A DNA stretch of 64,000 nucleotides from Streptomyces sp. CG4 (lineage in GTDB: Bacteria > Actinomycetota > Actinomycetes > Streptomycetales > Streptomycetaceae), in NCBI RefSeq assembly GCF_041080655.1, contig NZ_CP163525.1:6014001-6078000 (forward strand). Reading direction: 5' to 3'. This document shows positions 25,125-33,255 of the stretch, one piece after another (position 1 is the stretch's first letter; every line of letters starts with the position of its first letter). Position numbers and translations under genes: made by a program. Under the pieces are notes generated by a model, which did no database searches, had not been told where the DNA came from, and saw only the letters and a list, made by a program, of their open reading frames with translations.

Positions 25125-25970
25125 TCAGCTCCCCGTGCTCCGGTACGAACGAAGTCCCGCCCGCCAGGCCAGCCCCGCGAGCGCACAGCACCCCACGGCC
25201 ACCAGCGGCGAGGCGAACGCCACCCACCCGGGCAGCCCCAGCGGATACGGCCGCCCCAGCACATAGGTCGCGGGCAGCCAGTTCACGAAGGCCAGCGGCA
25301 GCACGAAGGTCACCCCGCGCACCAGTTCCTTCGCGAACAGCGTCGGCGGATACTGCAGCAGCGTCCCGCCGCCGTAGGTGAACGCGTTCTGCACCTCGGA
25401 GGCGTCCTGCGCCAGGAACTGGAAGGCCGCGCCCGCCACGAACACCGCGCAGAAGATCCCGCAGCCGCTCACCAGCATCACCGGCATCAGCAGCAGCTTC
25501 AGCGGCGTCCAGTCGATGTCGAGCCGGGTCAGCGACCAGCCCAGCACCAGCGAGCCCTGCACCACCCGGCCCAGCCGCCGAAGCGCGAACTGGTCGGCCG
25601 CCACCTGCGCCAGCACCGGCGCCGGACGCACCAGCAGCGTGTCCAGCGTGCCGTCGCGCACCCGCCGCCCCAGCCGCTCCATCGACCCGATCACCAGGTC
25701 GGCCAGCCCGAAGGCCGCGCCGGACAGGCCGTAGAGAAAGGCCACCTCGGGCAGCGACCAGCCGCCCAGGGCGTGCACCCGCGAGAACATCAGCATGATC
25801 CCGACGAAGTCGAAGAAGCTCGCCGCGAAGTTGCCGAACGTCGTCATCACGAACGAGGCGCGGTACGCCATCGTGGACCGCACCCACATCCCGGCGATCA
25901 GCAGATAGGCCCGCACGCCCTCCCGCACCCGGCTGCCGCCGACGTGACGCACCTCACCCGTGTCACCCAC
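25125..25970 (-). CDS. ABC-2 type permease, second subunit
   Basis: A 281-residue membrane protein with about six helices: AYLLIAGMWVRSTMAYRASFVMTTF, SFFDFVGIMLMF, GIFCAVFVAGAAFQFL and WVAFASPLVAVGCCALAGL. A DGTLDTLLVRPAPVLAQV segment is typical of the ABC-2 permease (DUF990-like) family. The GTG at 25970 overlaps the stop of the upstream permease by 8 bases, implying translational coupling. A GTG at 25952 is an alternative start. The N-terminal 30 residues are therefore uncertain. Confidence 0.82.
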   Translation of the reverse strand: MGDTGEVRHVGGSRVREGVRAYLLIAGMWVRSTMAYRASFVMTTFGNFAASFFDFVGIMLMFSRVHALGGWSLPEVAFLYGLSGAAFGLADLVIGSMERLGRRVRDGTLDTLLVRPAPVLAQVAADQFALRRLGRVVQGSLVLGWSLTRLDIDWTPLKLLLMPVMLVSGCGIFCAVFVAGAAFQFLAQDASEVQNAFTYGGGTLLQYPPTLFAKELVRGVTFVLPLAFVNWLPATYVLGRPYPLGLPGWVAFASPLVAVGCCALAGLAWRAGLRSYRSTGS

Positions 25971-26763
25971 CCTGGACCACCACCCGCCGTGTCGCCGCCG
26001 CCTGCACCAGCCGCCCGGCCCCGAGCAGCGCCACCGCCCACGCCCCCTGGAACGCGTACGTGCCCAGCGGATCCGCGTGCCCCAGCAGGATCTGGGCCGG
26101 CGCCTGGAGCAGCGAGGACCACGGCAGGGCCCGTACGACCTCGCCGAGCGCGCCCGGGAAGACGTTGAGCGGCAGCAGCATGCCCGAGCAGAAATAGCCC
26201 GCGAGCCATGCCATCTGCGTCGCACCCGCACCGTCCAGGAGCCAGAACGCGCTCAGCGCGACCAGATACCGGATCCCGAACCCGACGAGCATCGCCAGCA
26301 GCACGGCGACGAGGAAGGCGGCCCAGGTGCCCAGGTTCGTCGGCAGATACGCCGGGAAGCACAGGGCACCGAAGACGAAGGGGACCACGCCCCGGCCCAG
26401 CAGCTGGAAGAACGCCCGGCCCAGGTCGGTCGCCAGCCACCACAGCTGCAGGTCGGCGGGCCGGTAGAGGTCGATGGCCACGTCCCCCGTACGGATGCGT
26501 TCCATCAGCTCGTTCTCGACGCCCCCGCCGCCGATCGCGAGCGTCGACAGGAACGCCTGGCCCAGCCACACATAGGTCACGACCTGCGCCTGGTCCCACC
26601 CGCCCAGATGCGGCCGCTCGTCCCACAGCGCGCGGTAGGTGTAGACGAGAATGAGGCCGAAGACGGTGTTCGTGAACACCCCTGCCGCAGTGGCGGCCCG
26701 ATACGTCGCGTACCGTCTGAATCCCCCCGCCGCGACGGCCACGTACAACCGTCCCGCGCCCAC
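25963..26763 (-). CDS. ABC-2 type permease, first subunit
   Basis: A 266-residue membrane protein with about six helices: RRYATYRAATAAGVFTNTVFG, VVTYVWLGQAFLSTL, FQLLGRGVVPFVFGAL and LVAVLLAMLVGFGIRYLVALSAFWLL. IRTGDVAIDLYRPADLQLWWLATDLGR is a cytosolic loop conserved in this permease group. The start GTG 26763 is preceded by GGGAGGTGG, better than any internal start. It opens an operon with the second permease, the ATPase and the DUF1707 protein. Confidence 0.85.
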   Translation of the reverse strand: MGAGRLYVAVAAGGFRRYATYRAATAAGVFTNTVFGLILVYTYRALWDERPHLGGWDQAQVVTYVWLGQAFLSTLAIGGGGVENELMERIRTGDVAIDLYRPADLQLWWLATDLGRAFFQLLGRGVVPFVFGALCFPAYLPTNLGTWAAFLVAVLLAMLVGFGIRYLVALSAFWLLDGAGATQMAWLAGYFCSGMLLPLNVFPGALGEVVRALPWSSLLQAPAQILLGHADPLGTYAFQGAWAVALLGAGRLVQAAATRRVVVQGG

Positions 26764-26965
26764 GCCAGTCCACCTCCCGAGACCGCTCGACACCGAAGCG
26801 CAGGAGCCTAGTCCGGAGGCCCGGTCGCCGGCCACGCAATTTGTGCCCGAAGCGTGCCGGAATCCGGGAACGGAACGCCAGGTGCGAGAGTCTTCCAACC
26901 GGGGGCGCAGAAGCGTACGAGACGTACGGGAACGTACGACGCGAAAACAGGAGTCCGTGCACGAG

Positions 26966-29900
26966 ATGAGCGACGAGCCGCAGCCGCAGCAGCCGACCGA
27001 AGGCGTGCCGCCGACAGAGCCGCTGCAGGCTGAGGGGCCCGGTGATCCGTCCCGCCCCGAGGGCGCAGGCAACCCGCCTCGGCCCGAGGGAGCCGACAGA
27101 CCGGCACGGTCCGAGGAAGCCGGCGAGCGTGCAGGATCCGAGGAAGCCGGCGAGCGTGCAGGGTCCGGTGAACGGGCCGGGCAGGACGGGCGCGATGGTC
27201 AGGACCGGGAGGCCGGGGTCGGCCGAACGGGTGATCGTCCGGCGCCCCAGGCACCCTCGGCTCCCGCCGGCCAGTCGACTCCGGCGGACCCCTTCGCCCA
27301 GGACCGGACGGCCTCCATGGCCCGAGCCCGCCAGGCGGCCCAGGCCGTCCGGACGGAGCCGGGAACGACCGCGTCGAGCGCCGACACGCCGTCCGGCGAG
27401 GCTGCGGCGGCTGGTGGGGCGGCTGGTGGGGCGGCTGGTGGTGTGCCGGCAGCTCGCGGGGGCTCGGCGTCCGGTGGGGCCTCGGGCTCTGGTGAGGGTT
27501 CAGCTGATCGCGGTGCGTCGGTTTCCGGTGGTGTTTCGTCGGGCGGTGCGGGCGAGGGCTCGGGCTCGGGGGCTGCTGGCGGTGTGCCGGGGGCTCGTGA
27601 CGGCTCGGCGGCCACTGACGCTGCGAGTGATGTGTCGGCGGGCGGGGCGTCCGCGGCATCCGAGGGAGCCGGCGCGGCGACCCCGCGGCGTGGCGACTCG
27701 GGGAAGCCGCAGGTTCCGGGGGCGTCGGACGCTGCCGAGCAGGCGCAGTCGGCCGAGAGCACCCAGGTGCTGCGGCGCGTGACGCCGCCCCGAGAGCCCC
27801 AGGAGGACAAGTCCGGCAAGGCGGCCGGGGCGGATCAGGGCTCCGGTGCGGATCAGGCGCCCGAGAGCACCCAGGTCCTCCGGCGGGTCAACGCACCCCG
27901 AGCGGCCGAGCCGGGCGCCACCGGCCGTACCCCGAGTACTCCGCGCCCGCCGCGCCAGTCTCGTACCACCGGCACCGGCACCGGCACCGGCACCGGCGCG
28001 AACCGCGCTGCCCAGGCAGCCGGCGCGGTCGGTGCCGTCGGCGCCGCCGCCGGTGCCGCGGGCGCCGCCGGTCAGGCATCGGCGGGCCCCGCCGGAGCCG
28101 CAGCCGCAGCGGGCGCGGCCGGAGCCGCCACCCGCGGCCCCCGTCCCGGCACCGGCACCGGCCCCGGCACCGACGCCACCCGCAACACCCCCCACGGCGA
28201 CTCCGCCCAGCCCGCCGGCGGCGACGGCAAGAAGCCGAAGCGGCCCAAGCGGACCGGGTGGCGGCGCGTCATTCCCACCTGGCGGATGGTGCTCGGCGGC
28301 TTCTTCGTCGGTGTGCTGCTCGTCATCGGGCTCTTCTTCGTGGGCTACTCGATGGTCAACGTCCCGCCGCCCAACGCCATGGCCATGAAGCAGAGCAACG
28401 TCTACCTGTACGCCGACGGCTCGCAGCTGGCCCGCGACGGCGACATCAACCGTGAGAACGTGAGCCTCGCCCAGGTCTCCAAGGACGCCCAGCACGCCGT
28501 ACTGGCCGCCGAGGACCGCGACTTCTACTCCGAGTCGGCCGTCGACCCGAAGGCGATGGTCCGCGCCCTGTGGAACACCGCGACGGGCAAGGGCAAGCAG
28601 TCCGGCTCGACGATCACCCAGCAGTACGTGAAGAACTACTACCTGGCCCAGGAGCAGACGCTCACCCGCAAGGCCAAGGAGTTCTTCATCTCGATCAAGC
28701 TGGACCGGCAGAAGTCCAAGGACGAGATCTTCGAGGGCTACCTCAACACCAGCTTCTTCGGCCGCAACGCCTACGGCATCCAGGCCGCCGCCCAGGCCTA
28801 CTACGGCAAGGACGCCAAGGACCTGGACCCGGCCCGCGCCGCCTACCTCGCCGCGCTCGTCAACGCGCCCAGCGAGTACGACGTCGTGGCCCACCCCGAG
28901 AACAAGTCGGCGGCCGTCGCCCGCTGGAACTACGTCCTGGACGGCATGGTCAAGAAGGGCTGGCTCAGCCAGTCCGAGCGCGCCGGCCTGACGTTCCCGA
29001 TGCCGAAGGAGCAGACGGTCTCCACCGGCCTGTCCGGCCAGCGCGGCTACCTCGTGCAGGCGGTCAAGGACTACCTGGCCAAGAACAACATCATCGACTC
29101 CGACCAGCTCGCGGCCGGCGGCTACCGCATCACCACCACCATCCAGAAGAACAAGCAGAACGCCTTCGTCAAGGCGGTGAACGACCAGCTGATCTCCAAG
29201 CTGGACAAGAAGAACAACAAGGCGGACAACTACGTCCGTGCCGGGGGCGCTTCCGTCGATCCGAAGACCGGCAAGGTCGTCGCCATGTACGGCGGCATCG
29301 ACTACGTGAAGCAGTACACCAACGGCGCGACCCGCGGTGACTTCCAGGTCGGCTCGACGTTCAAGCCGTTCGTGTTCACCTCGGCGGTGCAGAACGGCTC
29401 GTCCACCCAGGACGGCCGCACCATCACCCCGAACACCATGTACGACGGCACCAACGAGCGCCCCGTACAGGGCTGGAGCGGCGGCGCCTACGCCCCGCAG
29501 AACGAGGACCAGAAGTCGTACGGCCAGATCGACGTCACCAAGGCGACGGACCTGTCCGTGAACGCCGTCTACGCGCAGATGGCCGTCGACGTCGGCCCGT
29601 CCAAGGTCAAGCAGACCGCGATCGACCTCGGCATCCCGTCCGGCACCCCGGACCTGCAGCCGTACCCGTCGATCGCGCTCGGCACCGCGACCGCCAGCGT
29701 CCTGGACATGGCGGAGAGCTACGCGACGCTCGCCAACCACGGCAAGCACGGCACGTACACCCTGATCGACAAGATCACCAAGGACGGCACGAACGAGGTC
29801 AAGCTGCCCGAGCAGCCGGTCCAGCAGGCCGTCAGCCGGGAGGCCGCCGACACCACCACGTCGATCCTGCAGAGCGTGGTCGACAACGGCACCGCCACCG

Positions 29901-30562
29901 CCGCGCAGGCCGCGGAGCGTCCGGCGGCCGGCAAGACCGGTACGGCCGAGAACGACACCGCGGCCTGGTTCGCGGGCTACACCCCGGACCTGGCCACGGT
30001 GGTCTCCGTCATGGGCCAGGACCCGGTGACGGCCAAGCACATGGGGCTGTACGGCGCGCTCGGCCAGGACCGGATGAACGGTGGCGGCCCGCCGACCGAG
30101 ATCTGGGCCCAGTACACGCAGCAGGCGCTGCAGGACCAGCCGGCCGCCGACTTCGACCTCCAGCTGGAGCAGGGCGCCGAGGTACCGCAGCCGCCCGCCG
30201 CGACCGGCTCGGCCCAGCCGGGCAAGTCCGGCAGCCCGACCGGCAGCGCGACGGCCAGCCCGAGCGGCGGCGGTGCGACCATGAGCCCGGCCGGCGGTAC
30301 CGTCGGCAGCCCCACCACCGGCGGTACGGCAACCAACGGAGGCACCCCCACCACCGGCGGTGCCACGACCGGCGGCACCCCCACCACCGGAGGCGGTACC
30401 ACGACGGGCGGGGGTACGACCACCGGCACGGACACCACGGGCGGCGGTGCGACCGGCACGGACACCACCGGCGGCGGCACGGCCGCGGGCGGTGGCACCG
30501 GCGGCGCCGGTGGTACGACCGGCACGGCCGCCGGCGCCGGAGGCGGCGACCCGGGCGTCTGA
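26966..30562 (+). CDS. Bifunctional penicillin-binding protein (class A, GT51 plus transpeptidase) with low-complexity ends
   Basis: A 1198-residue cell-wall synthase. Residues 1 to about 430 are a Pro/Gly/Ala-rich cytoplasmic region with internal repeats. A membrane helix at about 438-462 (GGFFVGVLLVIGLFFVGY) leads to the GT51 domain (LAAEDRDFYSE near 514, GSTITQQYVKNYYL). The transpeptidase domain has Ser797 in GSTFKPF, SVN at 864-866 and Lys990 in the KTGTAE box. The C-terminal 90 residues are Gly/Thr-rich. It polymerises and cross-links peptidoglycan. ATG 26966 was chosen because AGGAG lies 12 bases upstream; GTG 26957 is too near that site. Confidence 0.9.
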   Translation: MSDEPQPQQPTEGVPPTEPLQAEGPGDPSRPEGAGNPPRPEGADRPARSEEAGERAGSEEAGERAGSGERAGQDGRDGQDREAGVGRTGDRPAPQAPSAPAGQSTPADPFAQDRTASMARARQAAQAVRTEPGTTASSADTPSGEAAAAGGAAGGAAGGVPAARGGSASGGASGSGEGSADRGASVSGGVSSGGAGEGSGSGAAGGVPGARDGSAATDAASDVSAGGASAASEGAGAATPRRGDSGKPQVPGASDAAEQAQSAESTQVLRRVTPPREPQEDKSGKAAGADQGSGADQAPESTQVLRRVNAPRAAEPGATGRTPSTPRPPRQSRTTGTGTGTGTGANRAAQAAGAVGAVGAAAGAAGAAGQASAGPAGAAAAAGAAGAATRGPRPGTGTGPGTDATRNTPHGDSAQPAGGDGKKPKRPKRTGWRRVIPTWRMVLGGFFVGVLLVIGLFFVGYSMVNVPPPNAMAMKQSNVYLYADGSQLARDGDINRENVSLAQVSKDAQHAVLAAEDRDFYSESAVDPKAMVRALWNTATGKGKQSGSTITQQYVKNYYLAQEQTLTRKAKEFFISIKLDRQKSKDEIFEGYLNTSFFGRNAYGIQAAAQAYYGKDAKDLDPARAAYLAALVNAPSEYDVVAHPENKSAAVARWNYVLDGMVKKGWLSQSERAGLTFPMPKEQTVSTGLSGQRGYLVQAVKDYLAKNNIIDSDQLAAGGYRITTTIQKNKQNAFVKAVNDQLISKLDKKNNKADNYVRAGGASVDPKTGKVVAMYGGIDYVKQYTNGATRGDFQVGSTFKPFVFTSAVQNGSSTQDGRTITPNTMYDGTNERPVQGWSGGAYAPQNEDQKSYGQIDVTKATDLSVNAVYAQMAVDVGPSKVKQTAIDLGIPSGTPDLQPYPSIALGTATASVLDMAESYATLANHGKHGTYTLIDKITKDGTNEVKLPEQPVQQAVSREAADTTTSILQSVVDNGTATAAQAAERPAAGKTGTAENDTAAWFAGYTPDLATVVSVMGQDPVTAKHMGLYGALGQDRMNGGGPPTEIWAQYTQQALQDQPAADFDLQLEQGAEVPQPPAATGSAQPGKSGSPTGSATASPSGGGATMSPAGGTVGSPTTGGTATNGGTPTTGGATTGGTPTTGGGTTTGGGTTTGTDTTGGGATGTDTTGGGTAAGGGTGGAGGTTGTAAGAGGGDPGV
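27110..27163 (+). repeat. In-frame 27-bp tandem duplication in the PBP gene
   Basis: Two 27-bp copies beginning TCCGAGGAAGCCGGCGAGCG differ only at the last base. They encode two copies of a 9-residue unit (GSEEAGERA) in the disordered N-terminal region. Such repeats are likely to vary in number between strains. Confidence 0.8.
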
Positions 30563-30588
30563 TGCCCCGGTGACGGCTCGGCGACGAC

Positions 30589-30909
30589 TCAGTGACCGCT
30601 GGTCGCCTTCAGACCCACGACGGCGACCAGCAGCAGACAGACGAAGAAGATCCGGGCGGCGGTGGCCGGCTCACCCAGCACCACCATGCCGAGCACCGCC
30701 GCACCGGCCGCCCCGATACCGACCCACACGCCGTAGGCGGTACCGATGGGCAGGGACTTCGCGGCGTACGACAGCAGGAACATGCTGGCCACGATCCCGG
30801 CGCCGGTGAACAGGCTGGGCACCGGCCGGGTGAAGCCCTCCGTGTACTTCATCCCGATCGACCAGCCGACTTCCAGCAGACCGGCGACGATCAGCAGAAC
30901 CCAGGCCAT
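30589..30909 (-). CDS. sugE: SMR-family exporter, SugE/Gdx (guanidinium) type
   Basis: A 106-residue four-helix small multidrug resistance protein. The essential membrane glutamate is Glu13 in AGLLEVGWSIGMKYTEGFT, and the GIGAAGAAVLGMVVLGEPA motif is conserved. SugE/Gdx proteins export guanidinium with proton exchange. A guanidine-III-like riboswitch sits upstream on the same strand, which supports the Gdx subtype. The start ATG 30909 (MAWVLLIVAGLLEV) is the family start. Confidence 0.88.
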   Translation of the reverse strand: MAWVLLIVAGLLEVGWSIGMKYTEGFTRPVPSLFTGAGIVASMFLLSYAAKSLPIGTAYGVWVGIGAAGAAVLGMVVLGEPATAARIFFVCLLLVAVVGLKATSGH

Positions 30910-30946
30910 GACAGGCACCTCCGAGACTCGGCGACTCTTCTTCGGT

Positions 30947-30989
30947 GCGTCGTCTTTGCCTGTATCCCGGTACGGCGCGTCTCGTCGGG
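30947..30989 (-). promoter_or_regulatory. Guanidine-III (ykkC-III) riboswitch-like element before sugE
   Basis: Read on the minus strand, a 43-base element starts CCCGACGAGACGCGCCGUAC and ends AAGACGACGC. It follows the ykkC-III pattern I recall (CCGGACGAGG...GCGCCGUACCCGG...AAGACGGCGC): a short CCCG/CGGG helix around ACGAG, and a second arm GCGCCGU that can pair with ACGACGC apart from one C-A mismatch. It ends 37 bases before the sugE start. Binding of guanidinium would be expected to raise sugE expression. Confidence 0.75.
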
Positions 30990-31022
30990 TTCGCTCTCGA
31001 AGATAGCAAAGGAAGCGCAAAA

Positions 31023-31050
31023 GGGGCCGGTGACGATGGTCACCGGCCCC
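31023..31050. terminator. Hairpin between the GroES-like gene and sugE
   Basis: A perfect 12-bp stem (GGGGCCGGTGAC and its complement) with a GATG loop. It lies downstream of the GroES-like stop on the minus strand and before the sugE riboswitch, so it separates the two transcription units. Confidence 0.8.
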
Positions 31051-31061
31051 TGTCGCGAGAC

Positions 31062-31139
31062 GGACGCAGAGATGCCGTCGCAGAGATACGGACGCAGAGA
31101 TACGGACTCGGAGATTCAGGGATACGGGCTCAGAGATAC
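31062..31139. repeat. Degenerate short tandem repeats
   Basis: About six imperfect copies of a unit around GGACGCAGAGATAC (11-17 bp spacing) run through the 3' end and stop codon of the GroES-like gene into the downstream spacer. Confidence 0.6.
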
Positions 31140-31489
31140 AGCCCCGTGGAGTCCTCCGACCCCTCGAAGCGGTCCGCGGCCACGGCGTGCAGGTCCCGCT
31201 CGCGCATGAGCACGTACGCCACACCCCGCACCTCGACCTCGGCCCGGTCCTCCGGGTCGTACAGGACGCGGTCGCCGGGCTCCACGGTCCGTACGTTCTG
31301 GCCGACCGCGACGACCTCGGCCCAGGCCAGCCGGCGTCCGACCGCGGCCGTGGCGGGAATCAGGATGCCGCCCCCCGACCGCCGCTCGCCCTCGCCGGTG
31401 TCCTGCTTGACCAGAACGCGGTCGTGCAGCATCCGGATGGGGAGCTTGTCGTGATGGGGGGTGCGGTGCTCGTCTCTGTTGGGGCTCAC
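31130..31489 (-). CDS. GroES-like co-chaperonin family protein
   Basis: A 119-residue GroES-fold protein. After a polar N-terminus, it has the Cpn10 barrel: KLPIRMLHDRVLVKQ, GGILIPATA, WAEVVAVGQNVRTVEPGDRVLY and VRGVAYVLMRERDLHAV. The mobile loop region (DTGEGERRSGGGIL) is short and differs from canonical GroES, and no groEL gene is adjacent. It may be a specialised or vestigial co-chaperonin. Confidence 0.8.
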   Translation of the reverse strand: MSPNRDEHRTPHHDKLPIRMLHDRVLVKQDTGEGERRSGGGILIPATAAVGRRLAWAEVVAVGQNVRTVEPGDRVLYDPEDRAEVEVRGVAYVLMRERDLHAVAADRFEGSEDSTGLYL

Positions 31490-31532
31490 GCCTCGAACCT
31501 ACCTGTCTTCGCCCTGCCCGTACGCCTCCGGG

Positions 31533-31862
31533 TCAGCCCTTGCGCCGCCGGGAGCCCAGGGCGAGCAGCCCGACGACCCCGACGGCCAGCAGCGCGACCG
31601 GCACGACCCGCTCCAGCCGCAGGGTGCCCTCCTCGTCGACGAACTGCCCCCTGACCTCACTCACCACCCGGTTGACCTGCACGTAGGCCCGGCCCGCGGT
31701 CTGGTCGACCTTGGCGGCGACCTTGGCTTTCGCGTCCCCGATGATCGTCTGCGGATGCACCCGCACCCCGATCTCGTCGAGTGTCTCGGCCAGCACTTCA
31801 CGGCGGCGCTTGATGTCCGCCTCGATCTGCGCCGGGGTTCTGGTGTCCGACGTGTCCGCCAC
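31533..31862 (-). CDS. DUF3618 family membrane protein
   Basis: A 109-residue protein. The N-terminal 40 residues (RTPAQIEADIKRRREVLAETLDEIG) are the DUF3618 helix, followed by an amphipathic segment and a C-terminal membrane helix (VALLAVGVVGLLALGSRRRKG). The GTG start at 31862 has GGAGG six bases upstream. It is probably a small cytoplasm-facing membrane protein of unknown role. It is divergent from bcp with a 93-bp gap. Confidence 0.82.
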   Translation of the reverse strand: MADTSDTRTPAQIEADIKRRREVLAETLDEIGVRVHPQTIIGDAKAKVAAKVDQTAGRAYVQVNRVVSEVRGQFVDEEGTLRLERVVPVALLAVGVVGLLALGSRRRKG

Positions 31863-31955
31863 CGTACGGCCTCCGAAGTCTCCTGATGCTGTTCCGGACA
31901 GTTTGTCAGTTGCGGGCCGCACCGCGCCGCAAGGCCCCCCGGTTACGCTGGCCCG

Positions 31956-32423
31956 ATGAGCGAGCGACTCCAGCCGGGGGACGTGGCCCCCGCCTTCACC
32001 CTCCCGGACGCCGACGGCAATGAGGTGTCCCTTTCCGCCCACAAGGGCCGCAAGGTCATCGTCTACTTCTACCCTGCCGCCCTGACCCCCGGCTGCACCA
32101 AGCAGGCCTGCGACTTCACGGACAACCTGGAGCTGCTGGCCGGCGCCGGCTACGACGTCATCGGCATCTCCCCCGACAGCCCGGAGAAGCTGGCGAAGTT
32201 CCGCGAGAAGGAGTCCCTGAAGGTCTCCCTCCTCGCCGACCCGGAGAAGAAGGTCACCGAGGCCTACGGCGCCTACGGCGAGAAGAAGAACTACGGCAAG
32301 ACGTACCTGGGCGTCATCCGCTCCACGATCGTCGTGGACGAGGAGGGCAAGGTCGAACGGGCCCTCTACAACGTCCGGGCCACCGGCCACGTGGCCAAGA
32401 TCATCAAGGATCTGGGCATCTGA
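31956..32423 (+). CDS. bcp: Peroxiredoxin of the Bcp/PrxQ family
   Basis: A 155-residue thioredoxin-dependent thiol peroxidase. The peroxidatic cysteine is in TPGCTKQAC (about residues 45-52), with the second cysteine four residues later as the likely resolving residue, as in Bcp/PrxQ. Other family blocks are GDVAPAFTLPDADG, VIVYFYPAALTPGCT and LLADPEKKVTEAYGAYG. It removes organic and hydrogen peroxides. The tRNA-Leu gene follows 47 bp later. Confidence 0.92.
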   Translation: MSERLQPGDVAPAFTLPDADGNEVSLSAHKGRKVIVYFYPAALTPGCTKQACDFTDNLELLAGAGYDVIGISPDSPEKLAKFREKESLKVSLLADPEKKVTEAYGAYGEKKNYGKTYLGVIRSTIVVDEEGKVERALYNVRATGHVAKIIKDLGI

Positions 32424-32470
32424 CCTTCGGGACCCGCTGCCCGGCCGCTAGCATGGCCGGGCAGCATCAC

Positions 32471-32557
32471 GCGGCCGTGGTGGAATTGGCAGTCACGCTG
32501 GGTTTAGGTCCCAGTGGGGTAACTCCCGTGAGGGTTCGAGTCCCTCCGGCCGCACCA
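32471..32557 (+). tRNA. tRNA-Leu (anticodon UAG)
   Basis: An 87-base tRNA with a 7-bp acceptor stem (GCGGCCG with CGGCCGC), anticodon arm CTGGG-TTTAGGT-CCCAG with UAG in the loop, a long variable arm (TGGGGTAACTCCCGTG) typical of leucine tRNAs, a T-arm AGGGTTCGAGTCCCT and an encoded CCA end. Confidence 0.95.
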
Positions 32558-32583
32558 GAGTCCGGCCGAGCGGTTGCCGTGTG

Positions 32584-33186
32584 TCAGCCGAGCAGTTCGC
32601 GTACGACCGGCACCAGTGCGCGAAATGCCTTGCCGCGGTGGCTGATGGCGTTCTTCTCCTCGGGGCTCAGTTCCGCGCAGGTCCGGTCGTCGCCCTCCGG
32701 CTGCAGGATCGGGTCGTAGCCGAAGCCGTTCGTGCCGGATGGGGCGTGCCGCAGCACACCTCGCAACTGACCCTCCACCACCCGCTCCGTGCCGTCCGGC
32801 AGCGCCAGGGCGGCCGCGCAGGCGAAGTGCGCGCCCCGGTGCTCGTCCGCGATGTCGGAGAGCTGGGCGAGGAGCAGATCGAGGTTGGCCCGGTCGTCGC
32901 CGTGCCGGCCGGCCCAGCGGGCCGAGAAGATGCCGGGGGCGCCGTTCAGCACGTCGACGCAGAGCCCCGAGTCGTCGGCCACGGCCGGCAGCCCGGTGGC
33001 CTGCGCGAGGGCGTGTGCCTTGAGCAGCGCGTTCTCGGCGAAGGTGACGCCGGTCTCCTTGACGTCCGGGATGTCGGGGTAGGCGTCGGCGCCGACGAGT
33101 TCGTGGCGGAGTCCGGCGGCGGCCAGGATGGCCCTCAGCTCGGTGATCTTTCCGGCGTTGCGGGTGGCGAGGATCAGGCGGGTCAT
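32584..33186 (-). CDS. rdgB: XTP/dITP diphosphatase (RdgB/HAM1 family)
   Basis: A 200-residue house-cleaning nucleotide pyrophosphatase that hydrolyses dITP, XTP and ITP to monophosphates. It starts TRLILATRNAGKITELRAIL and contains TFAENALLKAHALAQATGLPAVADDSGLCVDVLNGAPG and GFGYDPI, all diagnostic. Length and layout match the family. The gene ends 26 bp from the tRNA-Leu gene, which is on the opposite strand. Confidence 0.94.
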   Translation of the reverse strand: MTRLILATRNAGKITELRAILAAAGLRHELVGADAYPDIPDVKETGVTFAENALLKAHALAQATGLPAVADDSGLCVDVLNGAPGIFSARWAGRHGDDRANLDLLLAQLSDIADEHRGAHFACAAALALPDGTERVVEGQLRGVLRHAPSGTNGFGYDPILQPEGDDRTCAELSPEEKNAISHRGKAFRALVPVVRELLG

Positions 33187-33255
33187 GCCCGCCAGTATTC
33201 CTCCCGCACGGTCACCGGCACCGCCCGCCCCCGTCGGCTACAGCGGCTACAGCGG

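Noticed and set aside
26867..26892. A SigE-type promoter (GGAAC, then GTC after 18 bases) before the PBP gene
   Set aside because: The spacing is slightly longer than the usual 16-17 bases and the motif is too short to support alone.
27500..30040. An 846-codon frame on the minus strand opposite the PBP gene
   Set aside because: No recognisable domain, and its composition reflects the opposite strand's third-position bias.
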